Assembly: GCA_023105745.1 (NCBI GenBank)
Contig: JALGQZ010000001.1
Location: 65,924,937-65,988,936 of the forward strand
Length of the DNA stretch: 64,000 bases
From: Austropuccinia psidii
Taxonomy: Eukaryota > Basidiomycota > Pucciniomycetes > Pucciniales > Sphaerophragmiaceae
Direction: 5' to 3'
In this document: positions 13,192-23,789 of the stretch, in pieces
Layout: every line of letters begins with the position of its first letter
How positions within the stretch are numbered: the stretch's first letter is position 1
Made by a program: the position numbers and the translations under genes
The notes under the pieces: model-generated
Database searches by the model: none
Told to the model about the DNA's origin: nothing
The model's input: only the letters and a program-made list of their open reading frames with translations

Positions 13192-16100
13192 TTTACTCTC
13201 AAATTGATTCTTCTCTTCGTCCTCAAAAGGTTCAGTGATTATCCATTCGTCCAACCAAATCATCTTAATCATTTTAATTCATTCTAGAACTGATCCTTTC
13301 GTCTTTATTTCCAGCGTTTACCCATTAAAACTTATTCAAAATCAAACGTAAGAACATCAAGCGCAGATAAACCTTCTGTAGAGGCCAAAAATCTCAGTAA
13401 ATCAAAAAATCAACCTATCGAGATTAATTCTAATTCATCTGATAGTGATTCATCTTCATCTTGGGTAGACGATAATCATTCATCATTTAAAAAGAAATTA
13501 AAAACATTAAAAAATAATAACCAAAATCTTCAAAATCAGATTTCAAATCTTAAAAGAAATTCGAAATTAGAATTAAATTCTTATGATAGCGATTCTTCTT
13601 CTAATAAGTTAATTAATCATCAAAAAAAATTAAATCAAAAATCAATTAAATTAAATCAATCAAATAATTCAAAATTTCAAGTTAAATCACCTATTACAAA
13701 ACCAAATTTATCATCATCAAAATTTTATCAAAACAAATCTATTAAACAACCTAAAAATGTTTATCGTCATCGTAAAAATTTTATAGAATCAAGTGACAGC
13801 GATCAAAATCTTAATTCTTCAAAACAAAAATCCAATCAAATCATCGAATTAAGTGATAGTGATCAAAACCCTCATTGTCCAAGACAGAAATCTAATCAAA
13901 TCATACAATCAAGTGATAGTGATCAAAACCCTCATTTTTCAAAACAAAAATCTAATCAAATCACACAATCAAGTGATAGTGATCAAAATCTTCATTCTTC
14001 AAAACAAAAATCTAATCAAATCATACAATCAAGTAAACGGGATCAAAACCCTCATTCTTTAAAACAAAAATCCAATCTTGATAAAATTCTAAAATCACTT
14101 GAAAGCCGCAAGCAATCAGCCCATAACCAACGTGATGAATTAGACTCTCAAACTCATCTGTCATCCTCAAAATCAAAACTACTCAAACACTCTTCTTTAT
14201 CTGAAACGCTTAATCGTCCCAGCAGGAATCCAAATCGGACCGCTGATCAAAACCAACGTCTCACGTCTAAAACAAGCTTTAATCAATCACCCTCTACACT
14301 TTTTCGTCCAAACACTTTATTGACCCGTCGCCGTCAAACAGACTTTCATCGTCCTTCCCAATCGGGTATCACCAAATCAACCAAGTCAGTCTTACGCGAT
14401 AAAATTAATTGTATTCACAATTCACCTCGTCCTATTATTCCAGCTTCTTCAAACTCAAAACCATCTCCGCATTCATGTAAACCCTTAGCGCAAGTTGGTC
14501 ATACTCATGAAACTAAACCTAATCAATCGAACCTCAATCAAACCAGTTCTCCAGCTTTCCGTCAAGTCCGAGGCAGGCTCTCATTTGTTACAAGCTCAGC
14601 TAGAAGGAACCGCTTTCAACCTCTAGCTCATACCAATCAACAATCCCCCCGCCCTATCTCCTTGCCACAATCTGCCACACCTCAAAAAAATTTACTAGAT
14701 CGTCACTCAACCAAAAACCATCCTCAGCTTGCAATTTACTCCCCGCTTATTCGACATCAAACTCCTACCAGTCCTTATTTTTCCAAACCAATCTCAACTG
14801 AGATTTCAAGTCTTTTGAACATTTGTGATCAACCTTCAATTCTTGATTTCGCCTCTCTTGTTAAAAAGTTATGTCATGGTAAAGATCGACCAGCTTCCAC
14901 GTTGTCAAGAAATCAATCAAGAAGCAAAGGGATTTGTACAAAAATTGGAGAAGCAAGCTATTCGGAAGTGTTTGTTTTCTCAAACAAGGATTCGCAAAAT
15001 TCCAAAACCTCCAGTACTATTATTACCAAATCCTCTTTGTCTTCCAACAATCAGAGAATAGTAATGAAAGTAATTCCCATAAGACGAGCCAATAAGATTT
15101 TTCAAAATCAAGCTAAAACTGAAATTGTCAATTGGATGGATGATCAAAGTGATAAACGCAGCGAAAATTTTTCTTCAAACGACTTTCCTTGTGAAACCGA
15201 ATGGTCAGACGCTGAAAAAGAAGTTAAATTAACCAAGCTATTGGGGTCCAAATCTGTTCAAGGCTTTATAAATTTTGAAGGGTATTTTATTCTTCTTAAA
15301 AACTTGCTCGGTTACTTCATCAAATCATTGAAATTTATCTGTTTGGTATTTGATTTTTTAAGGTGTTTGGTTGTCTCTGGTGCTTATCCCCAACTGTTAT
15401 TAAAAGAATGGGACATTTATCGAAAACAAAATCCAAAGCAAGCCCTCAATCCTCGCCCCAGTAAGACCTTTTTTTTTGTTGGTCTGAGCTCCTCATTTAA
15501 TGCCTACATACCTTTCTATATATCTAGGCAAGTTTTCTAGCAAACAATTGTACTGTTGTATAATGCTTGCTCACGCAGGCAAAGATCTAGAAACATCACC
15601 CTTAAATCGATGGCAAGAGGCAGCCAGTATCTTTTCACAAGTTTTGCATGCGCTGAGTTGGGCAGAACAGCATTATCAATTTGAAGTGAGTCAAATTACT
15701 GCATTGCTGAAACTTAAAACTCCATGAAAAACAATCCTTTGTTGAAATTTATCATTTCAAACTCACATTCTTCCTGTCTCGTTCCTCCTCTTTACATCGT
15801 CAATCAATCAATAGCACCGTGATCTACATTGGGGAAATCTCTTGATTGAAAACTCTTCAGAAGAACTGCAGCAAGAACGTTTGAAAGATTCAGATAGAGA
15901 GCTTAAAAATCTAACAGTTTCGATGAACCAAACAAATTTGAATCAAACAACCCCAAAACGCTCTTTAAATTCAGATCCTTTAGATCCGTATTCAAGTGGT
16001 ATCGTTGTTTCACTTATAGATTATGGTTTGTCCAGGGCAACAATTGATAAAAGTAAATTAACCGAAAATCAAAAGAAAAAAAGTGGAAAAGAAGTTGAAA

Positions 16101-16828
16101 CCATTTGGACGGAGCCAGATCCAGAATTATTTGGGATCTCTCAGTCACCATTTGATCAAGATTACCAATTCAAATGTTACGATTTAATGAACATTGCTAG
16201 AGGTCAAAAATCATGGAGTGATCCCATACCAATAAGCAATGTGGTTGTATGTGAACAATTCTCTTCTACATTATTGGTTTATACTTTTTTAAAAGTTTCG
16301 TCAGCTTGACATTTTTTTTGTTTTGATTGAATACCGAATTTTATGCATTTTTAGTGGTTACACTATTTGGCCAAAAAATTGATTGAAGAAAAAGGGCTAG
16401 TTGAGCCCATTAATCCTATGGTCTTGAAAGAAAGGCCAAAACGGAATAAGGAATCACTTAAAGATACCAAGCAACTTCAAAAGGATGAAGTTGAACATGA
16501 AGAAAGTTCACCCAGAAGAAACTTGCTGAAAATTGAATATCAGTGTTATCGATTATTAATTGAATCAGAAAGAGTTCTTGATCAATTGATTGAAAATGAA
16601 ATATCAGGCAATTCTCAAAAGAAGGGGCTGGAGAATGATTTGCATTTTGAAAGAAACAAAATTGATCGAAAACAAAAAAATAAAGATAACGATCATCATA
16701 ATAATAAGGACGCTAAAACAAGTTCGAAAGTTATCAGAAAAGAACAAGAAAATGGTAACCATGATTTTCCAATTATCTTAAAGTTTCTAGAATGGTGGAA
16801 TGAATATAAGAATCAAAATGGACTGTAG
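13188..16828 (+). CDS. HASPIN: Haspin-type histone H3 kinase (atypical Ser/Thr kinase), six exons
   Basis: Haspin kinases phosphorylate histone H3 Thr3 in mitosis and so recruit the chromosomal passenger complex to centromeres. I read exons 13188-13229, 13315-15281, 15363-15460, 15528-15685, 15815-16246 and 16355-16828; all introns are GT-AG (67-129 nt). The sum is 3171 nt, i.e. 1056 residues plus a TAG stop. The start is chosen because exon 2 is open from 13315 but has no Met before residue 598, and exon 1 splices to it in phase. Residues 1-550 are low-complexity, Ser/Asn/Lys-rich, with a 20-residue repeat at 173-272. The kinase domain has a glycine loop (KIGEASYSEVF, from 557), the VMK lysine at 599, the haspin words SGAYPQLLLKEWD and LHALSWAEQHYQFE, the catalytic HRDLHWGN (D758, N763), DYG at 824-826 (most haspins have DYT) and the WLHYLAKKL helix at 900. 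The S. pombe counterpart is hrk1. Confidence 0.93.
13789..14088 (+). repeat. Five 60-bp in-frame tandem repeats in the haspin N-terminal region
   Basis: Five units of exactly 60 bp start at 13789, 13849, 13909, 13969 and 14029 and encode 20-residue repeats (residues 173-272) of the form SSDSDQN...SKQKSNQII. The second unit boundary reads IIELSDSD, which matches the hydrophobic core plus acidic/Ser tail of a SUMO-interacting motif. The other boundaries (FIESSDSD, IIQSSDSD, ITQSSDSD) are weaker versions. The last unit has lost the acidic Ser run (SSKRDQ). Confidence 0.85.
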
Positions 16829-17560
16829 TTCGTATTTTTTTGCCTGTGTAAGTATAATGTCGAAGATCGCTCTCGCAAGTCTTTTGTAGCTTTCATTTAA
16901 GCGCTAAAAAGTCATGGTTCTGGAATTAATTTTGGCATATGTTTTTTTGAATAATGGTACTAGTTAATTAATTTTATAATAATAAAACGCTGCTCTCACA
17001 CCACGAGATTGAAAGAGTTTTGTAAAAAAAAAAGAAATTACCAATGATACTCAATACTTTTTAATGCTTATTTTAACCCGTCATCGTAGCAGTGTTTTAT
17101 GAATTCCGTACTAAAAATCGAAGAGAGAAAGATTACTTAGTCTTCAAGGCAACTCCAAAAATATATGGGGCAAACTCGAGCCCTGTTTTCTAATCATGTC
17201 ATAATGTAGGATGTCCACAGCTGTGGAAATCCTGCATGAAAAATCGGACATTGAATATAATGCACATGGTGACTTGGAGACTGTTCGGCAAATTTTTCAA
17301 TAAACACAAACCAAAATAACTGGTTCGTAACTGACTCTGTCACTGCTTCTGCCTTAATGAAATTGAATAGAATTGGAGAGCATCAATTTTTTATCTGCTT
17401 TTTCTTTATACAAAAAAGATGACCATGAGTCAATGAACTTGGCAATTGAATTGACTGCAGAATTCACCAAAAGAATTGCTTTTACTTCGACTCAATGCTG
17501 GCTTATGTATCCCAAATGGGTACTAAGTATTACCAACCTTAAAGGGAGCTGATATTGGGC
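16829..17560. other. Haspin 3' flank, host DNA without a second gene
   Basis: CpG dinucleotides persist here (for example near 16861, 16902, 17080, 17118, 17244 and 17490), unlike in the neighbouring transposons. An AATAATAAAA run at 16976-16985 could serve as the haspin polyadenylation signal. I see no ORF with family features. From about 17560 the sequence returns to CpG-poor AT-rich repeat. Confidence 0.5.
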
Positions 17561-17724
17561 CAAACCCTTTAAGGTGGTCTTACAGTTTGGACCAAATAAA
17601 TATATGAAAAGATTGAAACAAACCAAAAGGTTTATATTAACAACTTGAGCAGTAAGGATTAAATACAATAGTAAAGTACCTTAAAGGGGGAAAATGCTTA
17701 ATAAAAGAGCTGTGAGGAAAAACA

Positions 17725-17815
17725 CAAGCATGTTGTTGGATGAAATAAGGCAATACCTTGGGGGGAAATTATTGGTAAGTCTGTTTTGAATTTCAAAACT
17801 TTCCAATAACCATGT
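17725..17815 (-). repeat. LTR type C terminal fragment
   Basis: The words GTTGGATGAAATAAGGCAATACC, shortened by divergence, and GGGGGGAAATTATTGG match 8566-8665 and the reverse complement of 27580-27651. It ends at CCAATAACCATG, as at 8650, and directly abuts the type A LTR fragment. Confidence 0.5.
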
Positions 17816-17979
17816 ATCACAGGGGCTCTTGGGAATAACAAGAATGGCCTGACACTTAGGAATAAGGGGACTAACTTAGAAGACTCAAAGGAATCAAAGA
17901 AATAATGATAAGAATATACTTGTTTGATATAAGAAGAGTGCAAGTACAAATATGCAGAAATAATAAGAAGGAAGTCAAT
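17816..17979 (+). repeat. Type A LTR, left half interrupted by the composite element
   Basis: The start (TATCACAGGGGCTCTTGGG, then AATGGCCTGACACT) matches the start of the type A LTR at 47265 and 34906. It stops at 17979 where the family II LTR begins. The continuation of the same LTR resumes at 34130 on the other side of the 16-kb insertion. Confidence 0.65.
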
Positions 17980-20085
17980 TGTAAGGTTTGTCTATGAAAC
18001 TCTTGATAATAGTAGAAATATCAAGATTACTATGACTGTCCTCAGTAGAAAAATATAATATAGTGAAATATTATAGCCACAAATTTATAATTATATAAAA
18101 AAAAGAAATTTAATCATTATTAAATAATTTAATAATAAAAGTCACTGAGAATTATAACAATAAGAAGTGTAAAGCTCTTAATGAGACAATTACATGTGGA
18201 AAATATGAATATTTAACCACTTATAAATAATATAAATATTATTTCTAAAAGAATCATCACACACACTGTGCAGAAATAATTCTTATAGAAAAATTCTATA
18301 TAAAAAAACTAATAATAAATAAAAAAAGTATAGAACTTCAGAGAAAAACTTACTTATAGTATATATTTAATACAACAAGTTAAATACGACAGTTATTATA
18401 TTAAATAATTATTATAAGTTAAAAACATGCCAAAAAAACTCAATCTTTTAAAGATAAAACAACTTTTTATAATAAAAATATGATTTAAAGAGTTTTTAAG
18501 AGGAATTTGTTGATTTTAAAAGATATTTAAGATGATAATTTTATAAAATTGAAATTTATTATTGGTGATTACAACAATAATCTGAATTCTATGATTTCAA
18601 TTCTTTAATTTAAAATTAATAAAGAAGAAAATAAATGAATAATTACTTTAATATTAAGATTTTATATTTAATAAAACTTTACCTGTTTATAGGTCTAATA
18701 TAATTGGATTGATAATGAATGATGGAAAAAAACAGTGATGAAAAGACTCTTTTTATGTCTACAGAGAAGCTCTCATGATTAATAATTGATATAGAGGGTG
18801 TTCTCAGGTAAAAATTGAAAAACCATGTTTAAAAATAAGGTTCTTAACTTAAGGTAACTTATTTTTAATTCCAATTTAAACTTACCGGTGTTATTCTTAA
18901 CTCCAAGTAACTTTAATCCTCATTTGGGTTAGTTATTTTAAGTTTTAATATAACATAAGCTTATTGATATTGAATTTGATCACATGAAAAACTTAAAATT
19001 AGAGTTTCAATCAAAAATCTCTTAAACTCAATTTTTAATTAATTTTTAAAGAAATCTTAATTTTATTTAAGTATAATTAAAAGAGTAAATTTCCAGGCTA
19101 ATTACAAATAGAACCTGTTTATAAAAAATACTTAAAATTTGAAGTATACACAGATAACGTTAAATTGTAAGCTGCGTGAAAATTTCAGGCAAATCCATTA
19201 AGAATTGGATTTTGAATGAATTTTTGAAGTGATTACTATTTTCCCACATAAGATAGAAATACACACCAAACCTTAACTTTTGATAAGGTTTTAATGCTTG
19301 TACCTTTAAATTTTTAAGCTTATTTGAGCTTTGAAAGTTCTTAAAACCTTAATTTCAAGCTTGCATATTGGGATTTACCCTTTGGCAGCTTGAAATTCCT
19401 GTCCAAATTGGGATAAAACCAGTTTAAACTTTAAGGTTGGATCAAAGTCTAATATTAAAGTTTAAATAAGGTTGAAAATCCTCCAATACAGGTGGACAAC
19501 CTTAATTGAATCCTTGCAGATCCAAAAGGTTGGGTACCCCAGCTCTGTTTGGTCTTTTTCCTTTGTCCCACCTTCTTGTTTGTATTTTGCCCTTTATTTA
19601 TTTAAAGCCATACTATGGCCTTAAAACCTTTTAAATTGAGCCCATGCAGGATTTAAATCCTGTATGGAAAATACTTAGCCAATTCAGTAAATATACACAA
19701 CACCTTAATTTTAACTAAAATTTTGATATGTTTGCATAAACCTTAAGCAACTTTAAATTTAAGCTTATTTAACCTTAAATTTAACAATTTTAAAAAATGT
19801 TAAAAAAAGTTGCAATTGTACTGTGAGATTCTTAAATCTTCTAATAACATAAGAAATAATCATTTTTGGGTATAACACCCTGTGGGGGTACCCTAGGTTA
19901 TTTTTGGTGTAGAATCCAAAGATGACATAATAATTATAACTTTGTTTCTTCAAAAAAAAGCTATACTTATTTTTTGTTATTTTTTATTTTAAATTAAATT
20001 GAAAAGTCTATTCAAGACTAAATCAACTGTATATAAAGTTATTCGTGGCCTTATGGGTATGTCATACATACCTCACAGGCTCACA
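17980..20085 (-). repeat. Family II LTR, copy 1 (3' LTR on the minus strand)
   Basis: About 2106 bp. On the minus strand it starts TGTGAGCCTGTGAGG and ends CTTACA, with terminal TG...CA. The minus-strand sequence before it (GTTAGGGAA) is purine-rich and may be the polypurine tract. It is alignable over its whole length with 32006-34129; shared words include CACACACTGTGCAGAAATAA (18260 and 32345), and GGTATAACACCCTGTGGG (19869 and 33947). Confidence 0.8.
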
Positions 20086-20308
20086 TTCCCTAACACCAAA
20101 AAAGAATTGTACCACAATTTTTCCTTTGTAGTATACCCCCAATTTATTTGAGGGGGTATAATCCACTGTTCAACCTCTCTACTTATACTCTTAAGTTTGT
20201 AAAGCACACAATTAAAACTTTTTTATTGAGGAATTGGTCTTCTCTCATGTCTGAATCTTCTGAGGAACTTTTGGCAATCAGATATTTTACTTTCTGAAAT
20301 CCATTCAT

Positions 20309-21583
20309 CTACATGTTGTGTATTCCTGTACCTGACCAAGTATTCTCTTTCATTTTTCCCCTAAGTCTCCTTTCTTTCAATAATTTCATTAATTTTTTAT
20401 CCTCACTTTGATCAAGTGGGGTTACTTCTAGGGGTGTTTCATTTCTCAAAGGAAATAATCCCTTGTCACTTGAATTGTAATTCTTTACTAGACTGATAGG
20501 GAAAGTTGGATTTTTGTTTTCCAATTCTCCTAACAGTTGTACTTATACTGAATTTGTCCCATGAAGGGCTTTATTAATAAATGGTCCTGAAAAGGAATTT
20601 TTCAATTTCTTTGGGCCTTTGATATTATTGAATTTCAAGGTTGAAACTAGTATTAAGTCCCTTACTTTGAATTCTGGGGTTTTCTGAATTTTATCGCATT
20701 TCTGTTTAGCATATTCAAAGGAATCATTCATGCTTTGATTTGAATGATGTCCCACTTTATCAAGAAATAGCTTAAATCTTGAAGCAGTTGGATTAACATC
20801 AACTAAATCTTTCTTCAAAGTATGAACAAGAATTTTAGAGTTCCATCCTTGTTCCAACATTGCAGGAGTTTTGCCTGTTGAAGCATGGATAGAAGTCTTA
20901 TAGGCTAATTCCACTGCTGGTATAATAAGAGTACACCAATAATGGGTAAAGCCATCAGAATCTTTAAAATCCAGGCCATAAGCACAAAATCTTATGATAA
21001 TTTCCTCAAGGTTTTGAATCATTCTTTCTGCTTAACCATCTGTTTGTGGATGGTATGCTGTTGAGAATGATAGTTTTGTACCCAAAAGCCTATGTAAATT
21101 AGTCCATAAGGCTGATGTAAATTTTGGGTCTCTACCACTAATGATATTACTAAAGAGACCAGTATGAGAAATGACTCTTTTCCAAATCAAAAGAGCTGTA
21201 TCCATAGCTGTGTCATATTTATGACATGGTAAAAAGATTGGTGTTTTGCTATATCTGTCTACAATGACAAGACATGCATTGTAACTTTTATCACCTCCAG
21301 GTGCTAAGGCAGTTACCCAGAAATCCATATGAAACACTTCTAATGGGGTACTTGGCTCTTCAATATGAATCATTGAACCAAATCTTTTACCAGTAGCTTT
21401 ATTGGCTTTCTGGAATCTATCACAACTATGAAAGTACTCAATGACATATTTTCTCCAAGATGGCCACCAGGCACATGTCTTAATTATTTCAATTATTATG
21501 TCTTCAGACAGATGTCCAGAATAAATGTTATAATGGGCTTCCAATATTATTGTGTTGATCAAAAATCTAATACATAAGACCAT
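20309..21583 (-). pseudogene. Family II integrase and C-terminal domain
   Basis: The C-terminal third of a Gypsy polyprotein: integrase inserts the cDNA into the host genome. Reading on the minus strand, 21583-21032 gives the zinc-binding region ([21 protein letters not shown], then HSCDRF with the second Cys of CxxC lost) and the core with HMDFW and [11 protein letters not shown], which carry the two Asp. The frame reaches HPQTDG and is then broken by a single TAA. 21022-20543 continues in the same frame with ERMIQNLEE, which holds the catalytic Glu, and FNNIKGPKKL. 20524-20309 holds the tail (PTFPISLVK, then RRLRGKMKEN, a decayed chromodomain-like end). Confidence 0.85.
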
Positions 21584-22467
21584 TTAAAATGTGTTTCTAG
21601 ATCTTTGATATGAGATACCATTAAATAAATGGAATCTTCCATTATCATAAGATGTCTTCCAAATATCATCCACAGAAAATTAGGCAAAGCTGCATCTTGG
21701 CAATCTTTGTCAAGTAGAGCAGTAAGAATATGACAATTATTATCTTGCTTATAGCTTTCTCTCACTTCTCTAAATAATTCTGTACCCACATCTGTGATGT
21801 TAATTCCTTTGATTGGAGTCTGAGGTTCTGCACTTGTAGGAACATAGGCAGGTTTTTTAGGTGTATTGGGTGATTCCCATCTACTCAAGTCATAAGAATT
21901 CTTGTGAATATTTCCAGCTTTATGCACTATGTTTATATTATCTCTATACTCCTGTATAGCAATCTTCCCTCTCAACATGTGTCTGTTTGGAGTTTTCATG
22001 TTAAGAAGTGATTCTACTGCATTACAATAAGTAATTAGTTCAAACACACTACCATAAAGATAATAATGAAGTTTTTCTAGAGCCTAAAAAAGGCAAAGAC
22101 ACTCCATTTGGCTAGATCCATATCTGGCCTCAGTAGGTTTGATTTGTCTTGATATAAAACAAATTGGACCCTCATAATGCTTGTCATTGACAATTTGAAC
22201 TTGATGAAGAGCTGCACCTAGGCCTTCACCACATGCATCAATATACAGCTTGAATGGAAGTTTCCAATCTGTAATCAATAATAATGGTGCATTAGTCAAG
22301 GCATACTTGATTTTTTCACATGCTTGAATTCTTTCCTGTGTCATCTCAAAGACAGTTTGTTGATAACAAATTCTGTACAATGATTTGGCAAGGATTAAAA
22401 AATCTTTAAGGTGCTGCCTGTAATAACTGGCAAACCCTAAGAAAGAAATGATTTTTTTCTGGGGCAT
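21559..22467 (-). pseudogene. Family II RNase H domain and connector
   Basis: RNase H removes the RNA strand of the RNA/DNA hybrid. 22467-22084 reads [15 protein letters not shown] (end of the RT thumb), then [21 protein letters not shown] with the first catalytic Asp, and [25 protein letters not shown] with the catalytic Glu. A stop near 22080 separates it from 22047-21559, which gives [20 protein letters not shown] and the linker to integrase. It lies between RT and integrase as in all Ty3/Gypsy elements and is not functional. Confidence 0.85.
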
Positions 22468-22584
22468 TTGTTTCAGTAAATTGCAGCAAATTCATTTTTA
22501 TCAACACCAAGGCTCAGTCCAGAGACTACATGTCCTAGAGCTTTCAGCTCATGAAACCCAAAATTACATTTTTAAGGGATATTT

Positions 22585-23780
22585 TTATGTTAATTGAAGA
22601 ATTATCCTAAGTACTAATGAAAGTCTCTCTAAATGCAATTTACAGGTTTCTGAACAAATGATAATGTAATAAATATAAATGATCAACCATCCCTCTGATA
22701 ATTCATGTGGGAAAATGCTATTAATCATTCTTTGATAATGAGGGGGTGCATTTTTAATACCAAAAGGCATCCTTAAGTATTCATAAATAACACAATGAGA
22801 AATTATTCTCAATAATTTCCTAGAATGAGGTGTCAAAATATTTTGATAAAGACTTTATGGGCATCCATAGAAGTGATAAATTTTGCTTTGGATAATTGAG
22901 TCAAAGTCTCATGGATTTTAGGGATTGGATACCTATCTGGAATAGTGTAGGTATTCAATGCTCTAAGATCACCAACCATCCTTGATTTATCATTATGCCA
23001 AGTAATGATTACAGGAGTTTTGACTTCTACTTCTTCATTGTGCCCAAATTTTCTAAGAACTCCCAGTTTCATCAGCTCATCAATACAAGTTTTCAACGCT
23101 TCTCTAGCTCTAGGGCTAGCTGGGTAAGCTGGTCTTCTTAATAGTGGAGGGTAAGGTCTTTCCACATTAAGCATAATTTCTACTTCATGGCCTTTGATGG
23201 CTCCAAGTGGTTCATTATCAGAAGCAAAGGCTTCCCTGTATTGAAATAAAATTTCAATAACTTCTTCCTTCATTTCTAATTTTAATTCAGGGCTAATTTT
23301 TGCTTCAATCAATTGATCTGACACAAATATTTCCTTATTAACATTCTTTACTTGTTTAATGACAGTTAATTCTTCTTTTTCTAGAGGAAAAGCAAATTTC
23401 TGCCTTTTATTTTCTCCTATAGTGAAATATCTGTCTTTATGATTATTAATATCAATACCATAAATATTAAGATAATCATTTCCAAGGATAAAATGTTGTG
23501 AAGTACAATGATTCATTACAATAGATTCAACTTTAAATCTGATACTTCCTGCAGGATGAGGGAATATCATTTCTTCTTGGAGAATGCCCAAGGGATGCAT
23601 ATCTTGACTAGCACTTCTAAGTTTTATACCTTCAATTGGCATTAACATTTCTTGCCAATTGGTATAAATAATTCCAAGATAATCCTTTCCAACACAAGTG
23701 TAAAAAGCACCTGAGTCAAGATGTATCTTGGATTATTTGTTGTTTATCACAATCCTAGTGATGCAAGATTAACCAGCTGT
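22585..23780 (-). pseudogene. Family II protease and reverse transcriptase
   Basis: The aspartic protease begins near 23735 with LDSGAFYTCVGKDYL (active-site DSG) and continues to FILGNDYLNIYGIDINN at about 23500. The reverse transcriptase follows, with RPYPPLLRRPAYPASPRARE, SRMVGDLRALNTYTIPDRYP and KFITSMDAH in 23648-22833. After a frameshift, 22836-22585 reads YEYLRMPFGIKNAPPHYQRM. The catalytic YIDD box appears as YIYYI, so both Asp codons have become Tyr and this RT is dead even apart from the frame breaks. Confidence 0.85.
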
Positions 23781-23789
23781 ATAACCTTT

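Noticed and set aside
14320..15540. Haspin as a single-exon 406-residue protein starting at 14320
   Set aside because: 14320 is a TTG, the frame is open back to 13315, and the last part (15282-15362) is an intron; the six-exon model restores the full kinase domain.
15500..15727. A separate 75-codon gene
   Set aside because: It is exon 4 of haspin read through its flanking introns; the 3' splice site at 15527 and 5' splice site at 15686 join it in phase.
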